Below are positions 24,622 through 35,830 of a stretch of 64,000 nucleotides of DNA, in pieces. Under the pieces are notes generated by a model that worked only from the letters and a program-made list of their open reading frames with translations, made no database searches and was not told the DNA's origin. A program made the position numbers and the translations under genes. Every line of letters starts with the position of its first letter. Within the stretch, counting starts at the first letter, position 1. This DNA comes from Selaginella moellendorffii (Eukaryota; Streptophyta; Lycopodiopsida; Selaginellales; Selaginellaceae): the NCBI RefSeq assembly GCF_000143415.4, contig NW_003314439.1:3337-67336 (forward strand). The letters run 5' to 3'.

Positions 24622-25980
24622 TTAGTCCTGGAAGTCGAAGAAGCTAAAGACGTAGCTCTCCTCCTCGCGCTTCTCCCTATCCCAGCCAAGGATTCTCTCG
24701 TGGATCTTCGCCATCGCCCTCTGCCCATCTCGCCCCGGCCGGCTCGATCCATAGGCAGCAACCAGCTTCTCGCGGATGGCGTCGGAGATTTCCACCCGGT
24801 TCCTCACCAGCAGCGCGTGGATCATCTTGCAATCCTTGAGCCCGGGGCTGGAATCCAGCGCCAGGAGGAAGCTCTCTCTGTCCGGGACGATCTTGCTCAA
24901 ACACATCCGCGTGAATCCCTCGAGCGCCTTGATCCGGTGTCCGTGAGTGAGATAGGCCCGGATCATCGCGTTCCAAGCCTGGAGATCCTTCTTATGAATC
25001 CTCTGGAAGATCTCCACGGCTTCGTCGAGGGATCCACAGCGAATTCCATACATCCTTACGAGCTCCACTGCCAGATCGCGGCGGAGATCACAGCTGCTGC
25101 TGCTAGCGCACGAGTGGATCAACCTCCCGATCGACAAATCCTCCGCGCTGCGGCAAATTCCAAGCGCAATCCGGAAGCTGGAAGGATTGAGCGGCATTCC
25201 CTCCAAGATCATCACTCTAAACATCCCCAGCGCCCGCGATAGATCCCCGTTCCTGGCAAACGCCTCGAGGCAAGCGTTCCACACCAAGACCCTGTGAAAT
25301 CTCTTGACGCGATCGAACGCCTGGACGGCGGCCTCGATCTCGCCGCAATTGGAATACATCCCGATGAGCGAGATCGCAACCCCGGCGTCAAGATCATACC
25401 CGCAGCGCCGGATCGTGTCGTGGAAGAATCGCCCCAGGGAGAGATCGCGCTTCATCCCAGCGGCCTCCACGGCCATGGCGAGCATCGACGGATCGGCCTT
25501 GAACGCCTTGAGCCGCGCGAGGTGGAGAATCTTGAGCGCCTCGTCTGGATCCCCGGCCGTGACATAGGCGCGCATGATCGCGGTGAAGGAGAGGACGTTG
25601 TGGCTGCCGAGGCCATCGAAGATCCGGCGCGCCTCGCCCGGATTCCCAAATGCCGCGTACATGAAGACGAGATCGTTGCCGACGAATCGCTCGGCCTCCA
25701 TCCGGCTCCGCCGGATGTGATCGTGGACCCTGGCGCCCTCGGCCATGGCGCGCAGCCGCGTGCACAGCTGCAAGACGTGCTGATAGGAATCCACATCGAA
25801 CGGCTCGTCCCTGGCATCGATGATCCTGAGAAACTCCTGAAGCTCCCGGAAATCCTCGCCACGGCTCTTCCTCCGCGCATTCCCTGCATCGTCATCCTCC
25901 TCGTCTTCTTCGAGCTTCCCGGCAGCGATCAATCGCGCTCTAGTCCTGCATGCCGCGGCCGCGGCCCATCGCCGGAGCAT
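24622..25980 (-). CDS. PPR protein without E/DYW domains
   Basis: An intronless 452-residue protein. The N-terminus (MLRRWAAAAACRTRARLIAAGK) looks like a mitochondrial presequence, followed by an acidic spacer. Roughly nine PPR motifs follow (for example MYAAFGNPGEARRIFDGL, MYSNCGEIEAAVQAFDRV, VRMYGIRCGSLDEAVEIFQ). The C-terminus (EKREEESYVFSFFDFQD) shows no E, E+ or DYW domain, so it binds organellar RNA but cannot deaminate by itself. It may recruit a DYW protein in trans or act in splicing or stability. It is the third gene of the same-strand PPR cluster. Its upstream region has a near copy at 30815-30960. Confidence 0.82.
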   Translation of the reverse strand: MLRRWAAAAACRTRARLIAAGKLEEDEEDDDAGNARRKSRGEDFRELQEFLRIIDARDEPFDVDSYQHVLQLCTRLRAMAEGARVHDHIRRSRMEAERFVGNDLVFMYAAFGNPGEARRIFDGLGSHNVLSFTAIMRAYVTAGDPDEALKILHLARLKAFKADPSMLAMAVEAAGMKRDLSLGRFFHDTIRRCGYDLDAGVAISLIGMYSNCGEIEAAVQAFDRVKRFHRVLVWNACLEAFARNGDLSRALGMFRVMILEGMPLNPSSFRIALGICRSAEDLSIGRLIHSCASSSSCDLRRDLAVELVRMYGIRCGSLDEAVEIFQRIHKKDLQAWNAMIRAYLTHGHRIKALEGFTRMCLSKIVPDRESFLLALDSSPGLKDCKMIHALLVRNRVEISDAIREKLVAAYGSSRPGRDGQRAMAKIHERILGWDREKREEESYVFSFFDFQD

Positions 25981-26085
25981 CCAACCCGCGGAAGAACCCT
26001 AAAAACAGAGTTAAAGGAAGGACCCTAAAGGTAAGGGAAGAGCCCTAAAAACAGAGGTAAAGGGCGAGAAATAGTTTCAAATAGA
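25905..26085. repeat. PPR gene 5' end and promoter, duplicated at 30815-30960
   Basis: The sequence from 'cttcgagcttccc' through 'gcggaagaaccctaaaaaca' and the AAGGTAAGGGAAGAGCCCTAAAA stretch reappears at 30815-30960 in the same orientation. Inside each copy a unit of about 33 bp ('ccctaaaaacagaggtaaagg') is itself repeated. The repeated CCCTAAA motifs are telo-box-like. Confidence 0.75.
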
Positions 26086-26179
26086 ACATTCCACACGAAT
26101 CTAGGGTAGGCAAACTTTAAACGACACGTGAACTAATGAAGTAATGTGGAGATAACATATAATTTTAGTAGATTGGTGT

Positions 26180-27089
26180 TTGCTATGGGGAAGCCACAAA
26201 TGGCCCCTGCTGACTTGGTACCCAGACGAGGAGCTGGTTGCCGTGGTGTCTAACACGCTCCTCCCTCGCCACTACACCCACTGTCCTCGTCGCCCTCAGG
26301 CCTCATCTGCGGCCTCCTCGACGACTTCGACTGGTGCTTCCGCGCCGCAGTGTGCAACCCGGTCACCGGCCTTCAGTGCATCCTTCCCGCCTTGACGCTG
26401 CCCATGGATGCCTCCATCGGATACCAGGACTGGTCATACAGACATGGCCAGACGAGGTTGCAAGTGCGAGGTGACGATAGCCGGTTCTGGGTCCACATCC
26501 TCCACACAAACGTTGGCGAGCATGGCCACCACCACCTCCACACCTTCGACTCGAGCACCAACGCTTGGGAGTTGACGTCGCGGGTGAGTTTGCTTTCTGG
26601 GATGGCGGGCTCAAGGCCTACGACTGGAGCAGCGGCGAGTGGAGCGGGGTCGGCATCTCTGAGCAAGGCAAACAGGGCTTGCTGGTGTTTCCCAAGCCAG
26701 AGGAGTTGGCCGGCTACACTTACTGCCGTGCGTTTCCTTTCCGCTCTGGGCCGAGGATCATGGTGGCCGCGCTGTGCTGCATTGACAACACCGCAGCCCT
26801 AGGCAGTCGGATGGATGATGGGGGGCTGGCGCTGCTGGAGGTCGACCATGAGAGTGGGCTCCTGAAGGCGATCAGTGGTGTGGTGGTGAAGCAGCTTCAT
26901 GACTATCGTGGGGACAATGTTCCAGAATACCACTTGCAATGGTTTACTGCGGGCGTCAACCTGCTTGTTTCCTTGGACGACTTTTACTTCTTATGGCCTG
27001 TGGCTTTCGACATGAGGCGTCATGAATTCCCAAGAAGCTGTGGCCACGTCCGACCGTGCTGCATTTACACCCCTTTAGCTCCGCAATAG
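26180..27089 (+). pseudogene. Degenerate gene, possibly F-box/beta-propeller type
   Basis: Two long plus frames carry one continuous-looking protein that switches frame near 26575. The first (26350-26580) reads CNPVTG, GDDSRFWVHIL, STNAWELTS. The second (26565-27089) reads FAFWDGGLKAYDWSSGEW, LLVFPKPEELAGYTYCRA, and stops at 27089. The 'CNPVTG' phrase followed by beta-strand repeats resembles F-box-associated domains, but no F-box is present. An intron could explain the switch, yet no convincing GT-AG pair keeps frame, and a further one-base offset is seen near 26297. Called a probable pseudogene. Confidence 0.4.
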
Positions 27090-27149
27090 CGTAGTTGAAG
27101 TATTTTTGTAGTATTTTGTAGTATGCTTGTGGGATCAATGAAGTGTTGA

Positions 27150-28430
27150 TCAAAATTTGCTGAGATGCTCCACGAAGTTATCAAAGTCATCACACATTCT
27201 TGAAAACGTCTGATCTTCACTCCACATTTTGCAAAGAGGGTCAAGTTTCTGCCATCGAAAGCCTGCCTGAAATGGAAGATATGCGAGGATGCTCTGGCTT
27301 TCGAGTATCATTCCAGGACAGCTCGAAGCTTGTATTGTGTGAGTCTTGCATAAACTTTTGGATCTTTGACAATGCAAAAACTTATCACAGAAAAGAGTGT
27401 ATGCCAAGCACGAAATCCTGAAGCTAAAAACAAAAGAAAAACCATGAGGAAATACGACACGGGGTCACATAGAAATATTTTGGTCTAGGGGTTTGGATTC
27501 GCTATTGTAGGCGCTGGGGGATCTTGAGGCGGAGTCCTTTGATCTGCAAGAATTGTTGTCAAGTCCGAGGAGGAGTTTGAAAGCTGTTCAAGTGCCGAAA
27601 CGGCTGAGGAAAAGTTGACAAGGCGAACCTCGGTATTTCTTGCAGCTGAACCAGCTCCTTGTGCGTTCATCCCCGTTAAGAATATCACTCTCTCTGAAAG
27701 GCCTCCCAGCAGCGACAAGCCTACTTGCGTCGTATCGCAATAGTAATAACCATGTGTCGCTGCGAGTGTCCGCTGTGCTCCAAAACCACGTACTTGTTAA
27801 GCCGCCTCCATGCCTTTGAAAATAACCGCAACTAGATCCCCAGGAGGCACCAGCGGCGTCTCCAGAACGAACAGGAGGCTCTGTAGTGACACGTCGTACA
27901 AGTTGTGCATGTCCCTCTGGAGCTGGTGAATGCATAGTTGACCTTGGTGCTGGCGGACAATAGTGGCGGCATTTTGAAGTCTCTCGTCTTTGCCATCCAC
28001 CAATATACTCGGAAAATCTCCCATGCTTTGTGCCAGATCGCAGTTACTTGCAAGAGGATCCTCAGAACAGCCTTATCTCTTTCTTCCTCCAATTCATGAA
28101 AACGGGATTCAGACGGCACTATCGCTGCCTCATGGTGACTTTGATAGTGGAATTCGATGACAAAACGGATAAACTCGGACTCCCATAAACCCACGTTCCA
28201 CTTGGCTTATCAGTTGCAGATAGTCTTTCTGCAAATCGAAATACTGATCCACAGCCCTTTGATCCAGTGGAGATTTTTCATCGACTGCAACCGTTGCTGT
28301 CCATTCGAATCCACTGCTTTCCGGTCACCCATCCTCTTAAATTCTGGAGAAATGAAGAACAAGTTTGAGTCATAAGCACGCTTTTTATGTAGCATTGTTG
28401 ACATATTGCCAAATGTAATTAATTGCACTT
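27150..28430 (-). pseudogene. Unrecognised degenerate minus-strand gene
   Basis: Several minus frames look protein-like but switch frame. A segment around 28215-28300 has VDEKSPLDQRAVDQYFDLQ. The segment at 27832-28194 has EFIRFVIEFHYQSHHEA. The segment at 27797-28024 has GQLCIHQLQRDMHNLYDVS and PPGDLVAVIFKGMEAA. The segment 27485-27760 has YYCDTTQVGLSLLGGLSERV, ending in a Pro-rich tail. I do not recognise the family. Either an intron-rich gene or, more likely, a frame-broken relic. Confidence 0.35.
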
Positions 28431-29471
28431 TCGGTAAATGTCAATGCTGGCATCAGGTTACAATCACAATAAGAAACAGAATGTTGGTTAGAGATAAGAA
28501 AATAGCATCACAAGAGTGAATGAAACAACATTCGTCCACTTAGCCAGAAAGTCCCAGCATTACGTAAAGCACTGCATGCGCTTTGTTTACACTTTTATAG
28601 CCAACCTGCAGCAAATGCTTAGCAATGCTAATCTCTTCTCTTTGTTCTTCATGGTTGAAAGATCCAGATCCACCTAAATGAGAAGTGATACGCTGATGAG
28701 ATTGACAAAGGTAGCACGTGAAAATGCCAGCTTTCATAAGAGGCATGAAAAGAATGCAAAGATTTCTTGGGTTTGACAGAACCCCATGAACTTTGAGGAG
28801 CTTAATCATTTTAGTGGAGTGGTTTCTTAATTTGGATATATTCATTTTAAAATTTCACACGTTAGAACTACCTCAAATTCCTATTACTAGCCTGGACCAC
28901 TATTTACCAGTGTTCCATTTACTATTGGACCAGAGTTACCTAAACCTACCAAAATTCTTTTGGCATTATCCATTTTGAATACACAGATTTCCCCCTCTTT
29001 AGTTTTCCTCAACTTTTAACATTAGATAGCACTTTTTATTTATTATTCTCTAAGAGATTAATATCTTGGGCTTTATTTAATACCTTTATGATATTACATA
29101 TTACTTCTTTGGTGTTTAAGGTGTTTAAGTGTTTTAATAATGTGTTTTCTTGAACAATAAGCATTTTTTATGAGACATTCACTATATTGCAACATAAACA
29201 ATTTATCTCTCAAAATATATATTTAACCTTCTTTTTATCTCAAAAATAAATCTCAAAAAGTTAATTTCCAACAATCCAATCAATTATACCAAAATTTTAT
29301 TTAATTACCTCATAATTATCAAATCCTACCACTTATTACTGATACTTCTACGCCTCCATAGATATTTAGTCAAAACAATCAAATCTTAGATTTTTTAGTT
29401 TACGTTATGGGCTTTATGGGTTTTAGGAGTTCTTGTAAATAATTCAACTTCATCTTTCCTTGAGATATTTG
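28431..29471. other. AT-rich intergenic region
   Basis: No gene supported. Strongly AT-rich from about 28800 to 29450, with no terminal repeats or LTR noted. Confidence 0.5.
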
Positions 29472-30690
29472 CTACAATTGCTTCAAACTCTCTTCCAAAA
29501 TCAAGATTCCCTCAAGAACAAACTTGTCTGCAAACAGAGTTCTTAGCTTCCATGCGATAGCCATCGCTGCCCAAAAGTTTGCTGACACGGACTCATCTTT
29601 TATCGAGTTTGTGGTCCGGGTGTGAGCATGAAGGAGAACGGACCATTCACAACTTTCGATCGAGCTTCCCATTTTCAAGTCCATCACTCTCTCCAGTCTC
29701 ACTGGACACGCAGGGTGCCGGCTCGGGTACACATGCTTGATATCTTGACACATTTGCGTGCTGCCTCTACATTTATGGGGAAATTTCAAACACGATCAGT
29801 GAGCAATTAGACATATCATGGGGAATTCATTCAGCACTGTTTTACTGGATGAGAACGTGGAGAAGTTCTCCGTCCCGAACTAGAGGGTGCATGGAAGCTC
29901 CATCCTAAACTTGCTGCAACGGCCGGAAGTACGTACAAGAGCGAGATGTTTACTACTGGCAAGCTATCTCCGCCGGTGGCACCAATACGATGAATCTCTG
30001 ATATCCTTGACGGACTTGGTGGCTATGCTGCTGCAGGGCTCACTGGTGCAGCGGCAACAATGGACAACCACCATCGTCACTGCACATACACATTTGCTGG
30101 AGTTTGCTCCATCCTTCAGTATCAGTGCTCGCATTCTCCCAGAATGAGCTGCAGCAGCTGAGGAGCTTTTAAAGAGTCTCAAACTTGGACATTCATGTCA
30201 CAGGCCAGAATGACAGCTCGTTTCCGTTACCTGGGACAAAGTCACATTCTCGGCTGCGTCGGACTCTCCTTTGGGACTTACAATGGAGTTGCTGCTCAAG
30301 TTCATTCCTATGGCGGCAGAACCAAATCAGCTAAAGACGTAGAGCTTCCTATCGCAGAACCAAATCAGCTAAAGACGTAGACTCGTTGGTTCCTGGCACG
30401 ACATCCTTGCCATACACGAACGCGGCGCTCATCTATGCGTCGCCAGAGGATATCACGTCTACTCCTGCTAAAGCCTGGAGAGCCATGGAAGACAAACAAA
30501 GGCAAGGAACCAAGTCTTTTTTGAAGAGATTTTGAGACGTTTTCTGACTGGTACACGAACTACGAGTATGGAAGCTGGACAACGTCTTACTGGAGTTTAG
30601 GGGCCAAGGGAATGTCGTGAAAGAGGTAGAATCCTTTTCAAAAATATTAAACTGAGAGCGCTTTTATCACTGCAAGCACTGCAGGGTGAA
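29472..30690. other. Unrecognised gene-like remnants
   Basis: Short open frames on both strands (minus 29472-29789 and 29964-30182; plus 29887-30147 and 30195-30380) with more balanced base composition than the flanks. None shows a known domain or consistent splice sites. An exact 23-bp direct repeat (gcagaaccaaatcagctaaagac plus flanking 'gtagac/gtagag') occurs at about 30317 and 30354. Confidence 0.3.
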
Positions 30691-30814
30691 GAAGAGGATT
30701 TTTGGCTGCCAGAGACTCACTATTGGAGGTAAGATCAATAGCTCTTTGCTTCAGGTCTTTGCTCGCCTTTCAGTTCTGTGTGATAGCCCAGCTATCACAA
30801 AAGAAAAAAATTCT

Positions 30815-30960
30815 TCCTTCGAGCTTCCCGCGGAGCATCCGAACCCTGCGGAAGAACCCTAAAAACATAGTTAAGGGAAGAAGCCTAAAGGTAAAGCAAG
30901 AGCCCTAAAAGTAGAGGTAAAGGTAAAGCCTAAAGGTAAAGGCCAAAAGGAGAATAAAAT
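30815..30960. promoter_or_regulatory. Copy of a PPR promoter placed upstream of the amidohydrolase gene
   Basis: This matches 25905-26085, the 5' end and upstream region of the third PPR gene, including the repeated CCCTAAA motifs. Here the same DNA lies directly 5' of the start codon at 30997, so it probably supplies promoter or 5' UTR sequence to a different gene on the other side. Confidence 0.5.
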
Positions 30961-30996
30961 AGATGCGCATTATAGGGTTCTTCTTTGGCTTAAGCT

Positions 30997-33177
30997 ATGG
31001 CGCTTCCCAGTGAGAAGATCGATCGCTTGACAGTGCTCCATGGCGCGATCGTCGTCACCATGGATGGCGATCGAAATGTATACGCTTGCGGCGGCTTGGC
31101 GATGCGCGGTGACAGGATTATTGCTGTTGGGGAGGATCAGGCGATTCTGGCCGATTTTGCGAGCGGTGCGGACGACATTGTCGATCTCTCTGGTCGTTTG
31201 ATCATACCTGGTGAGCTCCATTTTTCTCTCGGTTTCTCAAAATTTTCGCGGCGCGATGGGATCGGCCAGGGCTCATCAACACTCACGTACACACATCGCA
31301 GCAGCTCGGCCGGGGAATTGCCGATGATGTCGATCTTCTCACCTGGCTCCACAAGCGCATCTGGCCATACGAATCGAGCATGACGGACAGCGATTCTTTT
31401 CTCTCCACTTTGCTCTGTGGGATAGAACTCATTCGATCTGGCGTAAGTGAAATCTTCTTTCTTTGGTTTTGCTTTGCCCCTTGTTTCTTCCTCCCATGTT
31501 TCTGCCTTAATTCACGGGCTTGTTCTTCGTGTTCTTTGATGCGATCAATCACTTTCCAGGCATTCTTTCGTTTTCTTTGTGATCTTTCACATTGTTCTCT
31601 GTGCTGGATTGTTTGGTTTGGATTGTTTATATGCTTCTTTGCTGTTTATCAAACTTCTCCGATCTCTTACAGGCTTCGCATTCTTCTTTTAGCTTTGATC
31701 TCTTACAAGAGAACTTTGCATGTTGCTTTGTCAGGTAACTTGCTTCGCTGAAGCTGGCGGACAGCATGTACCGGCCATGGCTCGAGCAGTAGAGCTTCTG
31801 GGAATTCGTGCGTGCTTGACACGCTCAACGATGGACTCTGGGGAAGGCTTGCCGAGCTCGTGGGCAACCGAGACAACTGACTCCTGTCTCACGGTTTGCA
31901 AACCCGAGCTTTCAAGCTTATTTCGTTGGAATGATTTTCTTCTGGACTTACACAGGCCCAGGAAGAGCTATACAAGAGTTTAAATGGTAGTGCTGGGGGG
32001 CGTATACGCGTGTGGTTTGGTTTACGACAGATTATGAACGCTACCGATGCATTGCTGCTGCGTACTAAAGAAGCTGCCGACAAGTATAACACTGGAATAC
32101 ACATGGTATGGAAAACTGTCATTTTGTTCCTTTTGGTGATTCAAGTATGGCCGTGCACAGCATGTTTCAGAGATTCCTTACGAAAACGAGTACGTTATCA
32201 AAACAAGGGGCGTAGAGAACGGCACGGTCACCCATTTAGACAGGATTGGCGTTCTTGGTGAAAATCTCTTGGCTGCACATTCGGTATGGATCAACGAGGG
32301 CGAGGTATGTGTGCAAGTTTGAAATTTTCGAGTGCTGGAAACAAAACTGTGTGCTCTTCTACAGGTCAAAATGATGGCAAAATCCGGAGTTAAAGTGTCA
32401 CATTGTCCTGCTTCCGCTATGCGCATGCTGGGATTTTGTCCCGTTCAAGAAATGCTAGAGCAAGGTGTTTGTGTCTCCATTGGAACAGATGGTGCTCCCT
32501 CAAACAACAGAATGAGCATGGGTTTGTATCGGTTGTTGTGCTACTTGACTTGATTGGCACTGATGTCATTGGCGATTTTTGCAGTGGACGAGATGTACTT
32601 AGCGTCCCTGATAAACAAGGGAAAGCTGGCTCACACCAGAGGAACAACTGATCCCACTGCATTGCCAGCGGAGACGGTTTTAGAAATGGCTACCATCAAC
32701 GGAGCCAAATCCGTTCTGTGGGACAATGAAATCGGCTCTATAGAAGTCCACAAAAAGGTTGCACTTAAAACTTTTTTATTTTTTTTTCTTGTGAATTAGC
32801 TCTGACGATGTTCACAGGCTGATTTTGTAGTGATCAATCCACAGACGTGGTCGATGGTACCTCTCCACGATCCGTAAGAAACTCGTCAGATTTCCTCAAG
32901 CTCAAAGGCTCTTTTCATCTCTCTCGTTTTTCAGGATTTCGAGCCTCGTTTACTCGATGAGGAGCGAGAACATTGAGTCTGTGATCTGTGACGGTGTCTG
33001 GATAATGCGTGACCGAAAGATACTAACAATCGAAGAGGTATTTCATTTGTATTAACTTACAGAAATCCTACACACATTTTCCAGGCCACAATTCTCAAGA
33101 CTGCGGCTCAGGCTGCCCAGGAGCTGATCCATAGAGCTGGAATCCAACTCCCGGAAAGAATGAAAGTCACGAAATAA
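30997..33177 (+). CDS. Amidohydrolase, MTA/SAH deaminase-like (TrzA/ATZ group)
   Basis: Ten exons (30997-31210, 31270-31442, 31735-31893, 31956-32105, 32161-32304, 32365-32521, 32585-32757, 32818-32873, 32935-33037, 33085-33177), all in phase, encode 473 residues. Metal-binding motifs of the superfamily are all present: HVHTS (strand 1 HxH), HVSE (after strand 5), the AAHSVW histidine, and SIGTDGAPSN with its aspartate. A small beta-sandwich is built from the N-terminus (HGAIVVTM, MRGDRIIAVG) and C-terminus (ADFVVINPQTW). These features match 5'-methylthioadenosine/S-adenosylhomocysteine deaminases and related aminohydrolases, mostly described from bacteria. The exact substrate cannot be decided here; guanine or triazine hydrolase relatives share the fold. 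No targeting peptide is evident, so cytosolic is likely. Spliceosomal introns show it is a nuclear gene. Confidence 0.85.
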
Positions 33178-33236
33178 ATCTCAAAAAGAAAAGTAAGCAT
33201 TTTTGTTCTCCAAAACTTACAAGATAGTTGTTTAGA

Positions 33237-33536
33237 TCAAGTGCATGCAAAGCCCGGTGGAACGACCAGGCTGCAAGCAGCGATATACGTCTTCACTCTC
33301 TGGGCCATGACTGTCCCTTCCAGCAAGCTACAAAAGCAATCCAGGCTGAGGCTTCTCACGGCGACGCAGCACTGACTGGTTGGAGAATCGAGAGCTTTGC
33401 CGTCATCGATGCAAGGGAGAGATTTCTCGGGAAGATCGGGATCAGTGCAAGCCCCTCCCGCCACGACCAGCAGCGCCAAGAGAAGAAACGACACCTTGAC
33501 GAAGAAGATCAGGCCAGCCATTTTCTTACACACCAC
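33237..33536 (-). CDS. Secreted nsLTP-like (eight-cysteine) protein
   Basis: A 99-residue intronless protein, or 94 if the inner Met (MAGLIFF) is used. The hydrophobic signal peptide (FFVKVSFLLLALLVVAGG) is followed by an eight-cysteine pattern C...C...CC...CFC...C...C, typical of non-specific lipid-transfer and related plant defence or cuticle proteins. The spacing DCFC and the short mature chain resemble type-2/DIR1-like members. It probably acts in the apoplast, carrying lipids. It ends 60 bp from the end of the convergent amidohydrolase gene. Confidence 0.75.
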   Translation of the reverse strand: MVCKKMAGLIFFVKVSFLLLALLVVAGGACTDPDLPEKSLPCIDDGKALDSPTSQCCVAVRSLSLDCFCSLLEGTVMAQRVKTYIAACSLVVPPGFACT

Positions 33537-33769
33537 CTTTCTTTCACTGACCTTGGTTTTGGCTTTGTCCTTCCAAGATTTATATCGAAACGTTCACAAG
33601 AAACATGGAGGGCTCTTAGGTGAGTTGTAGATAAGCCTTGGCTTTGTCTTTTTACTGTATTTGTAGGATCAGTCTTTCCTGGAAGATTTCTCATTCGAAG
33701 TCAATTGGAAAAATGATCATCTTGTGTTTCTCCAGCCCATTTTTTCGATATCTTGACAGTGTGAACAGC

Positions 33770-34420
33770 TGCTTGATCCATGCATCCGGTCAGCATCTTT
33801 TCATCCTTGAAAGTGATCAGAATTGCTGTGGGGCTGCTCAAAACTGCTATTGACTTCGTTGCTCAAGAGATCGAGATCAAAAGCTTCCTTGTTCTTCTTT
33901 TTCTTCTTTGGAAATCCAAGTCATTTTCTTAAAAAAGTTACAAATTTTATATGGATAACTTTTCACTATATAATAGTTTTTCATTGGGAAATGAATAAAT
34001 CAGAGGAATGTCAACTTATCCTTCGTTATCCCGCATGATCTCCTGCTAGATTCCTGATGAAGTCATGGATAAGAACTCTGGAGCCTGGAACAAAACGTCA
34101 ATCGGATTCTCCCCGCCAATCGAGATATTTGCTCAGCAAACCAGGGATGATCTCTCCAACTTTGTCGACCACCGAGAAAGACATCTTTTGATGTTTCTCT
34201 AAGTCCCACCAGGTCAAGCACACCATCACATCAGTCAACGATGGTAAAAATTTGTGTGACCGAGTCAACGCTATTTTGTAGAGTTGAACATGTTTAACTT
34301 TCCCATGCATTTTCGTGGCTTCCAACAGGTGAAAGCTGTAGCCAAGAATTCTGTTGAGCAGCACATTGCTGGTGGAGCTTATGTTTAAGAGAACGTTGCC
34401 CAAACTCAGGACTTTGTGTG
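33770..34420 (+). pseudogene. Broken tandem copy of the SABATH methyltransferase gene
   Basis: 33785-33925 resembles 34815-34985 of the intact gene ('catccttgaaagtgatcagaattgc', 'agatcaaaagctt', 'ctttggaaatccaag'). 34040-34180 resembles its second exon (35190-35340). 34340-34400 resembles part of the third exon. Large parts are missing and frames are broken. Confidence 0.75.
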
Positions 34421-34702
34421 ATGTTACTCTTCTTCAGAGGAAGTGAAAATGGTGTGAATTCTAGTGTGATAGAGATGGCTGGAATTTGGATGGATATCTT
34501 GAAAACCAAAACTCCAAAAGATACCAATTGAGTTTTTCTGAAACGCGGAATTTGTGACTTCTGTGGCCCACTAAGAAGTCGATGTTTCCTAAATGATTTG
34601 GATCACTCTTCCTTTGCCAAGCATACAAGTGTGTTCGTTTCATTTATAAAGAATCTTTCTATGTAGTGTTGTAATTCAAGTTGTGCATCAAGATTAAAGA
34701 GG

Positions 34703-35830
34703 ATGCAAGGCGGCTTAGGAGAGGATAGTTACCATCAGAATTCAGCCCTTCAGGCTCAGAGCTTCAAGACTGTCCAGCCCACAATCAAGGAAATCATGGC
34801 AAACAATACACTCTTGCTTGATCCATCCTTGAAAGTGATCAGAATTGCGGACTTGGGCTGCTCAAACACAATCCACGCCATAGACTTTGTCACCCGAGAG
34901 ATCATCCAGCTGAGAGATCAAAAGCTTCCCTTTTCTTCTTCTTCGTCTTTGGAAATCCAAGCCATTTTCTCGGATACCACTGCCAATGACTTCAACACGC
35001 TCTTTTCTAAAGTTCCACATCTCCAAGGCGAGCCATACTTCTTCAGTGGAGTTCCCGGATCATTCTATCACAGACTCTTTCCTCGCTCTTCCATCCACTT
35101 TGCAATGACAAGCCATGCATTGCACTACATCTCCAAGGTAACACCTCGTTCTTTCAAAGCTCAAGCTAATCATGCTCGTCTCTTGTTAGATTCCCGATGA
35201 AATCATTGATAGAAACTCCACAGCCTGGAACAAAGATACCATGGTTGTCGATCGGTTCTCTCCACCAGCAGCACTCGAGGCCTTTGCTCGACAAGCTAGC
35301 GATGATTTCTCAAACTTTCTCCAGCACCGAGCTCAAGAAGTTGTGAGTGGAGGCATCCTTGTTACCATGTTTCCCATTCGACTCACTCAAGAGTTGATCA
35401 CAGTTGATCTTACTCTTGCCCTTGAAGCATCATGGAAGGATCTCATACAAGAGGTGAGTTGACTTTCGCGGTCAATATTTGACCGTCAAATTTTGTTTAG
35501 GAGCTCTTGAGCCAGGAAAGTTTGGACACCTTCAATCTCCCAACATATGTTCGCAGCATAGAAGAAATCCAGGAAGCACTAGAACCAGTAAAAGAGTATT
35601 TCAAAGTGATTTACTCAGCAAATTTCACATATCCTCAGCCAGATCCCAAATCCTGGAATGCTACTGCAGTAGTGAAGAAGTGGAAAGCAGTGTTAGGGCG
35701 TGCAATTGGGCAGCACATTGGCAATGAAGAATTGGTTGAGCTCATGTTTAAGAGAATGGTGGCAAAGATCACGACCTTGACCATTCCCCTTGATGTTATA
35801 TTGCTTGTTCTCCAAAGGACTGAATTATAA
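34703..35830 (+). CDS. SABATH-family carboxyl methyltransferase
   Basis: Three exons (34703-35137, 35190-35453, 35501-35830) encode 342 residues. The opening (GGLGEDSYHQNSALQ) is the usual SABATH start, which binds substrate and SAM. The SAM-binding ADLGCSNT motif, the FSDTTANDFNTLF segment and SFYHRLFP...HFAMTSHALHYIS (substrate pocket region) follow in family order. SABATH enzymes use SAM to methylate carboxyl groups of small acids such as salicylate, benzoate, jasmonate, IAA or gibberellins, or nitrogen in alkaloids. The aromatic substrate-clamp Trp usual after the HAxHYLS region is replaced here by HYISK, so the substrate cannot be predicted. A broken tandem copy precedes it. Confidence 0.88.

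Noticed and set aside
25294-26028. Antisense open frame (244 codons) opposite the third PPR gene
   Set aside because: Shadow of the PPR frame; no known domain.
30997-33177. Bacterial contamination as the source of the amidohydrolase
   Set aside because: Nine spliceosomal introns in consistent phase and plant neighbours show it is nuclear.
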